From contig NC_030852.1 of NCBI RefSeq assembly GCF_000208745.1, positions 25,908,268 to 25,972,267 on the forward strand: 64,000 nucleotides of DNA, in the 5' to 3' direction. Position numbers and translations under genes: made by a program. The DNA is from Theobroma cacao. Taxonomy: Eukaryota > Streptophyta > Magnoliopsida > Malvales > Malvaceae. The notes below the pieces were generated by a model. That model made no database searches and was not told where the DNA came from. It saw nothing but the letters and a program-made list of their open reading frames with translations. Shown here in pieces: positions 48,854 to 61,233 of this stretch. The number at the start of each line of letters is the position of its first letter. The stretch's first letter is position 1.

Positions 48854-51800
48854 TCAATTGCAAGACTTCCCATAGAGTTGAGCATACACACTTCTAGTCC
48901 GATAAACAACGATCAAGCTTAACACCATTGCAACCATACAAACTCCTGACATTAATGCACAAGTGAGAGAGTAGCATATGGAACCCTCACAAGTTAGTGA
49001 ATCATCATCCCGAAGAGGAATAGTGAGCAGAGATCCTGAAACTGGCTGTCGAAGGCTAGCTTGTTTCTCTGCATAATAGTCATATATACCACTAGCAATG
49101 GCACCAGAAAATATTAGAGAACCAGCAGGACTTGCCAGTGCGAGAAAATTATACAAGGCACCAAAAGACTTCAATCCAAATAGCTCGGAAGCTGAGGCTG
49201 GCACAACAGCCCAGTGGGCACCATATCCTAGTCCTGTTAACACAGTTGTGACATATATTTGCCCAGGCCCGCCTAGAGCATAGTAGAGAAGTCCAAATGC
49301 CATTATAACCTGAACCACAGCCATGGCAACTGGTCTGGGGAAAGCATATTTCCTGGTAAAATATAAAACATAAAAACAAGGATTAGCATATCATTTGCCA
49401 GTATCTGCTGAAGGAGAATTACTGAAGTGGCACATTTGGATGAAATGTAATTTGTTTTCACCTGATAATAGTCTCAGAAAAGTATCCACCACCAACACGA
49501 CCAAGAAAGTTAAAAATACTGACCATGGATACAAATATGCTCGTATCGCTGTACCCCAAAGACTGGCAAATTTGACCCAGGTTATCGATAACTGTCAAAC
49601 CAGATCCAGCAGCCAGTACAAGGGAAAAGAACATTAGCCAAAAATCTGCTTTTATCAGTGCTTGTAATAAGGTGAAATCCTCTCCTCTACGTGGCCCTCT
49701 TTTTCTCTTGACCCGCACTGCTCCTTCTGCAGCTGCTTGGAACAGTTTTGCTTGCAAGTGTGCAATTCGTTTTTGTCTTTCTAACAATGGAAGAGAGTCC
49801 ACTTCTGGAGGCTTCTCATCTTCAACCTCACTCAGAATGACCTCATTTTCATTCTGCTCAAACCTACCTGATTCTTGTTTCTCTGGCTTGGGAAGAAGAT
49901 TCTCCTCTACTGGAGGGCTTGGTTCCGATGCAAAAACCAATAAAATAGGAATTATAACTGGAAGCAATATAAGAATGATTAAAAGCACTCCAAGCAATGT
50001 GACCAGAGTTTGATTTATGCCAACTATATCCTCGAGCACCAATACTCCCAACAAATAAGCTGCCAGAATAAGGCAAACACTATATGTAAAGAGGAAGCTT
50101 GAACCATCAGAAGGCCTGACTTGTTTGTGTCCCCCTACAGGTCTAACAATGAACATCAAAGCAATAACAACTATTGATGGCCCAACCGCAACCATGAAGA
50201 TGAGTGCCGCTTCATTAGGAAAATTAATCATGGTATAAACTTGGGTCAAAATTGCACCACTTAAGCCAGCAAATCCTTTAAGTATCCCCACAACAGGACC
50301 CCGACTTTTGGGAAAGTTCTGCACGCATGAAACTAGAGCTGCTGTGTTGTAGTATGTCTCACCATTTGTTCCCACAAATATAGCGACACACAGCTGCAAA
50401 GCAAAACTTGATTAACATTTTTCAACTTGGAAACAGCAAAAGATGGTCCACAGATTTTTAACTAAAGTATGAAAAAAGGATGTATTTCCTCAGTTAGATA
50501 TTTAGGTCTCAACAAATAAAACGAGATTCATTTTAACAATTATAATCTCAGGGTATGGTGCTTGACTATACTGTCCTGGAACACATAGTATAGAAAAGAA
50601 GCATATTCTTAACTGCTTTTCTCCACCAGAAAAAAGAACAACTCTTGGATAAACTTGTCATTAATTCAGTCCCTTCATTTTATATAACCAACTTTCTCTA
50701 CTAACACAAGTCTATATACTCGAAAGATTTAGCCTCAACTTGACAGGCTTGCACGGACATCTCAATAGGCAACAGCTAAGACAGGATAAATAGTTCATAA
50801 CTTAGAGGCCTAAGACATGTCTCAAGTTAGTGTGGAGAAAAAAAAAAGGAAATCAATTAATCAAGTTTATTCATTTTCAAGAGTCTTTCACTCAATATGT
50901 TTTTGACCATCATTAGTAATGAGACACTGCAGCAAAAAATGAGTATGAGATTGATTAAGTTGCTGTGGCTGTACCCTTAAATTTTAAAACTAATGCAGGA
51001 TAAGCCCAAAGCCTTTCTGTTAAATAGAGATATGATGAAGAGAAAAATTATGAAGTTCTTTTTGTTGAAAACAAATGAAAAGAAAAATCAGATAAACAAT
51101 ATCAATATTAACAATCAGAATCAGAACAGAATTGAGGAACATGATCAACAAAAATTAAAAGCAACATAGATATGATTTTAATGTAAGTCCATGATTCACG
51201 AGTGCATCCAGACAATCATACACCCAATCTGCCATCAGTTTGTTGAAGAATTGACTCTAAATTGCAGGAGTAATTCAAAATACAGTTGAATCTGTTATGG
51301 ATGGTATTAGAATTTTTTCACATTATGGACTAACAACTTTTGTGAAATTTCAGGAGCTTTATCAACTGAAACCCAATTCTTGTTAGTGATCCTTCTGTCA
51401 ATTAGATTAACCCATTAATCTTGAGATAAACTATTAATTTAGGGGAAAAGGTTACAAAATTTACCATATCACGGTTTACAACTATAAGCTCAATTGCCAA
51501 GCTTAAGGCTCTCAGTTAATTAAACAATCAAATCAGATACCAACCACACATACTCCACCCTAAAACACAGAAGGATACCTTCTTGCGAGCAACTAGATTA
51601 TCATCACCATCAATAATTCAACATGAATGACAAAGATCACTAGATTTTCTTATCCCAGAAGAGAAATCAAATTTCTTAAAACCCACAAAAATTAATCCAA
51701 AAATGCTTCTCAACCAAAGAGAGAAAAAGTCAAACTTGTTTCCTAGCAGAGAGCAAACAACCAAACTTTGTCATTTAAAATCCAAAGATAAGTGAAAACT

Positions 51801-52149
51801 GAATAAAACTCACCACCCAGAGAGGCAAATCAGGCAGTATATTAGCAATAACAAGCCAAACCAGACCATAGCCAACAAAATTCTGGACAACCCCAATGAG
51901 CAAAATCACCCACATAGGCAAGATCTCACAGAAGCTTCCAGCTACAAAGCCAATACTATCACCCAAGTCTTTAGCCACACCCAAGATAGCTATCTGCCTC
52001 TGGTTGTAGCCCATGGCACTTTTGATCACCGGCGAAATGCTTCCAAACAAGTAGCCAACTCCAGCACATGACTGAACCCACATTGCACACACAAACACCA
52101 GCCATCTGTTGTTGACAAAGGCCTTGAGTTTTTCACGTATCTGTTCCAT
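48854..52149 (-). CDS. NFD4-like major facilitator (nodulin-like domain)
   Basis: Exons 52149-51814, 50393-49462 and 49352-48854 join in frame to give 588 residues, typical for the NUCLEAR FUSION DEFECTIVE 4-like family. About twelve membrane segments are seen. The N-terminal half begins with RWLVFVCAMWVQSCAGVGYL and contains the family hallmarks SPVIKSAMGYNQRQI and ALVSCVQNFPKSRGPVVGILKG. A charged cytosolic loop at about 269-357 (Glu-, Pro- and Arg/Lys-rich) is followed by the C-terminal half with DFWLMFFSLVLAAGSGLTVI, NLGQICQSLGY and GLGYGAHWAVVPASASELFG. The substrate is unknown. The family name comes from a mitochondrial/karyogamy mutant, which need not apply here. The leader has a CT microsatellite just before the ATG. 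Intron 1 is 1.4 kb. Confidence 0.92.
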
Positions 52150-53248
52150 AACCTCTCTCTCTCTCTCTCTCTGTCAGCAGCAAAACACAAAAGAAAAAAA
52201 AAGGTAAAACTGACCCAAAGAGAGTTTTGATTGGGATTGATTCAAGTTGATTGATGATAAAGGAGTCTTTGTTCAGACACAGTTTGTGTGGAGACGGAAG
52301 GGGTAACTTGTTGATTGAATGGTTTGCCACTAACGTTTCTTCTATTTCAACGATTTGTGGAAACTAGAATTACGAAACAGGACAATAGCTCATGGTCTGA
52401 CCAACGGTCATTATAACTGCACTCTCTCTCTCTCTCTCTCTTACGTTCTCGTATCACATAGCTTATCAGTTTGCTTTTCCATCGCTCACTTATTCTTTCG
52501 GTGCTTTGTCGTTTTTCGTAAAAAAAATGCTAACCTTGTAGATCAATGGCCTAACCATGTAGGCTCCTAACAACCATTATTAGGATAATAATGGTTGAAT
52601 ACATATATATATATATATATATATGTATATACACATATATTAATGAAAGCTAGCTTGTGAGGTTAATTAATTAGTCAAAGCAGCTGGATTGAGAAGATAA
52701 ACAGATGGGATGATATTCCAATTTGGATTTTAATTAGATAAGCATTTGAAAAGTAGATGAGAATTATTGTTGGAAATAAGATGAAAGGTGTGATAACAGT
52801 AGCTTTTGACCCTGATTCAGCAAATACATATTGGGCTTGATTGTCTTTTCCCCTCTTATTTTCTTGTAACTTGTAACCCAAACAAAAAGGGCAAAAAATC
52901 TCCAAAGAATCATGATAGTCAATGGAAAGATCCTTTACTAAGTGAAAACGTGAGCCGTTAATCCTATGAACATCGCAACGTGAATGCCTGCTGCTTTTAA
53001 AAATGACCATACTATAATCAACATACGTAAGCTGTCATATAATAATTGAACACGTGCTGTTTCGGTGTTTTCTACTTGCCCTCAATTAATATGAATACAA
53101 CACGAATCCTACTATTCTACGTAAGACTTTTTGTTTGAAGGGCTTATCAGTAGCATTTTGCACGTGATAGTTGAATTTTGGAGGCTAAGGGAAACGACCA
53201 CAATGGCTTTTTCCTTTTTTTCTTGAAAACATTACATATAGGCAAAGA
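52150..53248. other. MFS promoter and intergenic sequence with microsatellites
   Basis: CT tracts at about 52154-52172 and 52420-52441 and a TA tract at 52601-52624 are present. No gene is recognised. The region ends at the retrotransposon border (candidate duplicated target aaaga at 53244-53248). Confidence 0.6.
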
Positions 53249-53372
53249 TGTTATGAATATATATTATATTACGATCTAAGAATTCAAATCAGGTCAGGTA
53301 GTTAGGGTACGTTAAATAATCCAATAAATCAAATATATGAGTGTAATTTGATTTGAATTTTAATATTTGATT
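53249..53372 (+). repeat. 5' LTR start fragment of the copia element
   Basis: Begins TGTTATGAATATA, the same as the 3' LTR start at 63419, and continues through the 'caggtag...gtgtaatttgatttgaa' region. It then breaks off where the inverted arm begins. Confidence 0.75.
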
Positions 53373-54705
53373 ATTAAAGATAGATTTACATTTGTTGAGT
53401 AAAATCATAGTTGAAATTCAACAAAAAAAAATATTGAAAATATCATATTTCAAAATTAGAACAAAAATATCATATATATATATATATATTCATGCTCAAT
53501 TTGATTTAATAAATTAATGAACAAAATATGATAAATACTATATGATAGCAAAATTCACATTAAAATTGATTTTCACATAATGAAAACACTGAAAAGATAT
53601 CAAGTTACTTACTTAATTTACTAAAACCTAAAATCAAAGACCAACCGTTGAAATCTTTTTGAAATATGAAGAAATGGAATTTTGGATGACAAAAACTCAA
53701 TGATACCAAAATTTAAAGAAATTAGATAATTGTGCTAATAACGTATTGTGAAATATAACCTAAAAGAACATCTATAAGAGAAAAATATTAACAAAATAAG
53801 AATATCTTATATAAGAATATGTATTTACAAATGAAATAAGATGCTTATTTATAGGCTAACAACTCTTACTTAGATAGAATTTACAAGATAAAATAATGCT
53901 AAGAGGTTTGATTTGAATGGATTAAATTCAAATTTTAATCTAATCCAATCTACATTCAAATTTTACAGGATAATATATATATATGAATGTCCATTATGCC
54001 ACGATTTAGGAACTCAAATCAGGCCAAGTAGCCAAGATAAGCCAAATAGCCAAGTAAGCCAAACATAGGAGTGTAATTTGATTTGAACTATAATATATGA
54101 TTATGTATATTTCGATTTGAATGTAGATTTGATTGGATTAAAATTTGAATTTAATCTATTCAAATCAAATCTCTTAGCATTATTTTATCTTATAAATTGT
54201 ATCTAGGTAAAGGTTATTAGCCTATAAATAAGCATCTTACTTCATTTGTAAATACATATTCTTGAATAAGATCTTCTTATTTTGTTAATACTTTTCTCTC
54301 ATAGATGTTCTTTCAGACTATATTTCACAACACGTTATGAGCACAATTCTCTAATCTCTTTAAGTTTTGGTATCATTTAGTTTTCATCATCATCTCAAAG
54401 TCAAAATTCCATTTCTTCAAGCTTCAAAAAGATTTCAATGGTTGGTTTTTGATTTTAGGTTTTAACAAATCAAGTAAGTGACTTGATATCTCTTTAGTGT
54501 TTTCATTATGTGAAAATCAACCTTAATGTGAATTTTGCTATCATATAGTATTTATCATATTTTGTCCATTAATTTATTAAATCAATTTGAGCATGAATAT
54601 ATATATGATTTTTTGTTCTAATTTTGGAATATGATTTTCCCAATATAATTTTTTTGTTGAATTTCGACTATGATTTTACTTAACATGTGTAAATCTATCT
54701 TTAAT
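53373..54705. repeat. Large inverted repeat (palindrome) at the element's 5' end
   Basis: The segment at about 53373-53961 is the reverse complement, at high but imperfect identity, of about 54115-54705. The spacer of about 150 bp holds an LTR-start sequence. Each arm has the 3' part of the LTR, the priming-site region and about 370 bp of internal leader. Matching pairs include 'tctcttagcattattttat' near 54170 against its complement near 53900, and 'gtaagtgacttgatatctc' near 54474 against its complement near 53600. Confidence 0.9.
53969..54332 (+). repeat. Second 5' LTR copy, forward orientation
   Basis: Aligns with the 3' LTR from 'gaatgtccattatg' to the end 'tttcacaaca'. A promoter-type TATAAATA lies at 54223-54230, and the matching TATAAATA box in the 3' LTR is at 63675. 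The bases after 54332 (cgttatgagcac) are a likely primer-binding site. In the inverted arm the corresponding bases read cgttattagcac, so the original was probably cgttatcagcac. Confidence 0.8.
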
Positions 54706-55014
54706 ACCATGAGATTTTGCATTTGACATTTTAAACTGAATATATAAAATTGACTTTGTATGATATCTAATTTTTATAACAAGTGAAAAATACTATACTT
54801 TGGGTAATTTGAAATACGTTTTGTTTTGAATTTCATATCTTTTTGTGTTTAAGCAAAATAATGAGCTATTAATGAAAAATCATGAATTTCATCCATTTCC
54901 AGCAATGTGCCACACAATTTAACAATTATGATCATGGACGTGAAAAATGTCACCATAAAAATTGCAATCATGGTGGTTACACTAATCATTACTTTAAGAA
55001 TACATTTAACTATT

Positions 55015-55445
55015 AGAAGTGGATGGATACCTTTACCCGCCAGGAGTGGATAGATACCTTTACCCACCAGAAGTAGATGAATACTTTACCTACCAGAAGT
55101 AGATGAATACTTTACCCATAAGAAGTGGTTGTATACTTTTAGCCACCAGAAGTTGATGGATACTTTTACTCACCAAAAGTGAATGGATACCTTTATCCAT
55201 CAAGAGTGGTTATGTACATTTAGCCACTAGCCACTAGAAGTGGATGGATGCAAGTTGATGGATATCTTTTCCCACTTGAAGTGAATGGGTAACTTTACCC
55301 ACCAAAAGTGGCTGCTTACCTTTACCAATTAGAAGTAAATGGAAACATTTACCCACCAGAAGTGGATGGATACTTTTACTCATGAGAAGTAGATGAATAC
55401 CTTCACCCACCAAAAGTGAATGGATACTTTTACCTACCAGAAGTA
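55015..55445. repeat. Minisatellite of about 27 bp, 16-17 degenerate copies
   Basis: The unit is approximately agaagtggatggatacctt plus tacccacc. It repeats with spacing of 26-27 bases, starting near 55015, 55042, 55069, 55095, 55121, 55148, 55175, 55202 and so on. One local disturbance lies near 55235-55260. It sits in the gag linker just upstream of the zinc-knuckle relic. Divergence between copies shows it is old. The units directly abut, so this is not a CRISPR array. Confidence 0.9.
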
Positions 55446-58400
55446 AGGGATGAACAGTGAAAAGATATAAAAATAAAAAACAAAAGTAGACAAAATAAAA
55501 AGAATATAGAAAATGTCTGTTATTGATATGACATGAAAGGTCATTAGTTGCGTACTTGTCATATGTTTAAATATTTTGTTAAACTTTATCAAGTATTAGT
55601 GAAAGCTCAAAGAAAAAAAAGTAAAATAAATTTTGTTCAAGATGATTTTAACTATTACCAAGTTGATATAACACATTTAGATGTTGTTTTTCTTGTCCAC
55701 CTTAAAGGAGGAATTAATCATGTGATTGATGATTAAAATATATAAGAATGAAATTTCTTAAATAATGTGTTGATATGTTTTAATATAATTTTATCATGAA
55801 AACGTTTTTATATGTTCTCATTATAAGTAAATAATATGTTTTTATTATATGTTTTCATAGTAAATTATATATCTATTTTTTTTTAAACGTGAAATTATGT
55901 ATCTAATCGCATCTTATATTAACTTGCAAGTTTCTTATTATAAATGTAGTTTATTTTATTGAAGAAAAATATGGATATTTATCTAGATTATATTACAAAA
56001 ATATTAGAATGATTGAAACTCATGCTATAGTAAACCAAAAATTTACTAATGATTTTACTATTGGCATGACCGGTTGGGTCATCTCGGATCAATAATGATA
56101 CCAAAAATTATTAAAAATTCATGTGATCATCCATTGAAAAATAATAAAAAAAATTTAATATAATGAATTCTCGTGTGTTACTTGTTCTTAAGGCAAGTTA
56201 ATTATATGGCCATCACTAGCTAAACTTGGGACTATATCCCCTACATTTTTGAAACGCATTAAGAGTGATATACGTGGACTCATACATCCACTATGTAGAC
56301 CATTTAGATATTTTATAATTTTAATCAACGTATCAATTAGATCGTTACATGTGTGCTTATTATTAATTTGTAATTTGGCATTTGTAAGATTACACGCCCA
56401 AATCATTCATTTGTGAGCACATTTTCTTGATTATGCAATCAAGACTATTTGTCTTAACGATGTTGGTGAATTTACATTTCAAGCCTTTAATGAATATTGC
56501 ATATTAGTTGAAATAACTATTGAACACTCTATTAGTTATGTTAATATACAAATAGTCCAGTAGAATCGTTTATTAAACACTTCTACCTAATTGTAAGACC
56601 ATTGCTTATGAAAAAACTAAACTCCTCATTTCTACTCGGGGACATGCCATTTTGCATATAGTAACACTTGTATCCATTACGCCTACAAGTTATTATAAAT
56701 TCTCTCATATGCAATTTGTTTATGATTAGGAACTAAATATGTCCAATTTAAGAATTGTTGGATAAGCAGCATATATCCCAATTGCTCCATCACAATGCAC
56801 AAATATGGGTCCTTAAAGGAGGTTAGGAATATATGTTGAATGCAAATCTCCATTTATAATTAAATACATAGAATCATGAATAGAAAATTTATTCACGGTA
56901 AAGTTTGTTGATTGTCATTTTGATGAAACAAATTTTCCAATATTAAGGGAGGAAAAATAAGCAACTAGAAAAAGAAATTTCTTGAAATGCATTATTATTA
57001 TTACTTAGTTTTGATCATTGTACAAATCAATATGAACTTGAAGCTTAAAAGATAACTCATTTGCAAAATATGACATATCAGTTGCTAGATGTATTTACCG
57101 ATCTAAAAAGAATAACTAAATCTCGTATAACAACTGCAAATGCTCCTATTAGAATTGTTGTCCTCATTAGACAAGGCACATTAGAAGCATGAGAAACCAA
57201 TCGATTTCAAATATAAAATTCTAAAAAAAAAAGAGAGCATATATACAAAATGGTCAGGAAGAGGAAACAAATGTCACGACCCAACTCGAGGGCCGTGACT
57301 AGCGCTCAAGTCTCGCAAGCAACGCCTTCAACTCTTGAATAAGCCTCACATAGTTTAAGTAGACCAATAGACATTTCCATAGCTTACAAACTTAAACAGT
57401 GCATTTCATGTCATATATTCAACATAAGATTCACAAGATGCTGTTAACATTTAATCATCAAGAGTATATCCATGTGCTATTTACAATAGCCTTACATTAG
57501 CTATCATGGTGGGTCCAAGTGCATACAAGATAAACTATAGTTTATACATCACAGAGGCAATATAAACACCATCACTAAAACAACCAACATTTATACCAAA
57601 ACCAACGGAGTGGACTTGTAGATCTAGATTCCTACTAGATGCCAAAAGTGTCATTCTATTTGAAAATCGTTAGCCACTTGTTTCCCACACAAGAATCCCC
57701 ATAAACTATTTATCTGCACATGGCAACAAACATTGAGTGAGTTTCTTACTAACCAATAAATGGGCAGAAAATAAACAAGCATAATAGAGGTATATTATTC
57801 ATATCCAATAATACAAGATATGCCAATATAAATATAAATATGTATAACATAAAATTTAATCAAGACTTCTCAGAGTACGTAAGTGCACGTTTAATCGGCT
57901 TACCCTCCGTTAACCATAGTCCAATATTATCACATACTTACCACGTTCATCAAGACTCATCAAAGTCTACAAGTGAGTGGTGTACTTACCAATACTTTTC
58001 GATAGTCATAAATTGTAATCAAGATGGTAACAAACGTAGGGTCCTCTTGGGTAACAAGACACATCTGAAACCTAAGCTATCAATGGTAAACCAAACCACA
58101 AGAGCCGTGACACCTTCTAACTAGACTATACCATCTCGTCCGGAATACATTCATCAAACGAAACCATATAAACATTAGCATTTGTTGCCATCACATGTGC
58201 ATAAATTATTTTTCTTGGCCATTTGACATTATACACGCATAGCCATTATATGCAATTCAATAATCTTTCATAGTTCAAGTTCTATAGTTAACAAGTAATA
58301 TTCATTTCGTAAAATCAACAATACTCATATGCAATCACAATATAAGAGTATTGAACCATAACTTGAGCAAGCACAATGGCACAGTCAATAGACCTTAGCC

Positions 58401-59099
58401 TTAAAGAAAATTTTAGCCAAGCACATTCACCACTAAATGGCTCACCCTATATTAAACAGAAATTGTTATTAAGCACAGTTGCACAGTAGCTCATAAGGAA
58501 CCATCAACCTAGGTATAGTTCATCTAGGCACTCTATTAACATTAGGCATTCCTATAATAACTCATTTATTTCAATTTACATACATAATCCCTAGCTTTTA
58601 AATAAATGCCCCATTCACTTAAAATTCACCAACATGGCTTACCAATAGCTTACAAATCCTTAATTCTAGTTGGATTCCAGCTCAACAACAATGCTTTAAA
58701 GCTAAATTCTTAGCTTCAAAGCATTTTAGCATTTCACAACTTAGATAATTTCTAAGTCTCACTACCAAATCTTAATTCACATTTTCCTCTTGGTTCCAAG
58801 GCCTAAGGTAGTTAGAACATTACCTTTTGTAGTTGATTTTAACCTTCTAAGAACTCCAAAATTTCAGTAGCTCTAGAGGGAATCAATTGAGCTAAAACCA
58901 TAGCCAAATTCTTTTTTTTTTGAATCAATCAAAATGTAGTTCAAAGTGTTAGGAAGCTTGATCTTACCTTAAGTATGAATTTACAAGCTTCCAAATACTC
59001 CAAATTAGCTCCAATCTACTAGGGGGTCTAAGCTTGTAAGTGCAGAGAGGGAGAACTTTTGTTTCCTTGTGTTTTCAAATAGGTGGAATGCCTAAAGCC

Positions 59100-59410
59100 T
59101 TTTCAATTTTTTACTGACTTACAGTGATGTATTGATACCTTTATAAATGTATTGATACATTTTTACAAAATTCCCTCAAATCTATCGATACATGTGTCAA
59201 TGTATCGATACAATTTTAACAGAATGGTCTTTACCTCAAATGTATCGATAGATTGAGGAAATCTAACAATACATTTTTGACAAAATGTCTCTTTTCACAA
59301 ATCTATCAATACGTGAGGTGCTTCTATTAATAGATTTTCAACAAAATGCCTTCAAGCCTAAATTTATCGATACATTCTTGAATGTATCGATAGAAATTTT
59401 ACAAAACGTT
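59100..59410. repeat. Cluster of tgtatcgatacat-type palindromic repeats
   Basis: About ten variants of 'tgtatcgataca' or 'tgtattgatac', spaced 25-60 bases apart, often in pairs (for example near 59127, 59148, 59182, 59203, 59240, 59365 and 59385), within the larger LTR-like insertion. The ATCGAT core is self-complementary. Confidence 0.7.
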
Positions 59411-59571
59411 TCCTTAAGGCATTTTTCCCAGAATGTAAATTTCTAGCATTTTAAGCTGCTTGACTGCAAGCCAAAACTTATAAAATCATTTCCTGTCTCA
59501 ACATTCATCTCAATGCAGCTAGTATGTTTCGTATTACCCAATATCCAAACTAAATATGCCATAACATAGCT

Positions 59572-59858
59572 TGTTGTTGATTTTTCACGTAAGTGCACGT
59601 ATCACAAATAAGTAATATAATGATGATGTAAAGTATAGTTCCCACAGAAAATTGTTTTAATCCCTGTTTGTTAATTACTAAAATTGAAACACTCTACTTT
59701 TATTTAAATAACAAAAATTAAGTTAAAAAAAGTTAAATTTAACAAATTTAACAAACTTAAAACCTAAATCTAATCTAAAATTACCTAGCAAAATTATTTT
59801 ATTAAACTTGATTGATTACTAGACCTAAGATTATAATTTCCCTCAATACTTCATCTGA

Positions 59859-59920
<62 letters not shown>

Positions 59921-61233
59921 CTTAGTTTAACGAATTAAGTTGCTAACNTCTCTCTCTCTCTTAACTTAGTTTAACGGATTATGTTGCTAACCTAGAGTCC
60001 TAATTTATTTACAAGTCTTTGTCGATGTTCTTATAAAAATAACTTTCCTAATTAACTTACTATATGTCTATGCAAAATAAATTGAAGAAAGATTAATTAA
60101 GTTCATGATTTAATTCTGATTATGCATGGCTTATAGGTGTATGTCTATCCTACATGCAAATTAAACTACCTAATCAACTAATTGCATTGATCATATGCTA
60201 TTCTATTCAAGGTCTATCTAAATCTCTTTTGTCAAGGTTTAACTTAGATTTTTAGATTAATCTAATTAGTGATCAAGCAATTGGAAGTATTAAAAACAAA
60301 ATAGAATAAATAACTTAAAAACCATCAAAACATAGGCAAAAAAGAGATAAATAATTTAGACTATGTAATCAGTTCAATCATAATTTTAGATAAATAAATT
60401 AGTTCTCCATAAAGGCACACATTATCATCAAATTAAGTTTAAACATCAAAATCAAACCAAGAAAATAAAACAATAACAAAAAGATAAAATAAACCCATGA
60501 ATTGTAATATTGATCTCCAAATCTTCTTAAATCCCCCTGATTTCTTCTCAGCTTTAATGAGACCTTTTTTTCCAATGACTTAATTCTTAGCTCTAAATCA
60601 AGTGTTTCGTGTCTCTAAAAGTCCTTCGAAAAGTTACTTTTATAAGGCTTTAAAGTTGGGTCAAGTTGGGTGAAGAAAAAAGTCAATTCTAACCAGGATT
60701 TCCTCATTAGACTACGCGAGCCGTGGCCTACCTCCACCAAGGCCGTAGCCTTGACCATTTAATTTGCAAAAGTCATGATCTCTCTAGGATTGCTGAAGTG
60801 CTTTAATTTTGACAAGGTTTTTAACCACCTTTCAGGCCGAACTAAGCAAAATAGTAAACATAAAAGTTGTATATTTTTCTCTTCAATTTCTAATGGTCTA
60901 AGAATCACTTCATTTGGAGTTCTGTATAGAAAGTCATGATCAAAATACCGAGACATGTGTAGTGGAAGTCTACATCTCATGAGCACTTAACTTGACAACT
61001 TTTCACCCTTTTAATTGCACACCCACAAAATAAACAAATTAATCAATAATAACATATCTTAGGCACATTAACACCAATTTAAGCACAAAATTAACTAAGA
61101 TTAAATTGACTCACCTAATTAACTAACTTAAATAAATTAAATAAAACTTACTAATTTCTATACATTACCACAAAAATTAAGCTAAATTATTATAAAAATT
61201 AAGTCCAAATAACTCTATATCATAAAGTTATCA
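59572..61233. mobile_element. Second nested LTR-like insertion (about 1.66 kb)
   Basis: Starts TGTTGTTGATTTTTCACG, ends AAAGTTATCA and is flanked by the perfect 5-bp duplication tagct (59567-59571 and 61234-61238). It has no coding frame. The start resembles LTR sequences I have seen in many plants (cacgtaagtgcacg followed by 'gttcccaca'). It is probably another solo LTR, inserted after the element at 57272-61380. Its length is uncertain because of the N at 59948. Confidence 0.78.
59862..59970. repeat. Long CT microsatellite with a single N and a local duplication
   Basis: A CT tract of about 55 bases is followed by 'ttaacttagtttaacg' and 'ttgctaac', then N (59948), a second short CT tract and the same phrases again with two changes. 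Confidence 0.9.

Noticed and set aside
54849..55067. 72-codon minus-strand frame
   Set aside because: Antisense to the gag linker and minisatellite of the copia element.
55015..55445. Regular repeats resembling a CRISPR array
   Set aside because: The units abut without unique spacers and lie in a eukaryotic retroelement; this is a minisatellite.
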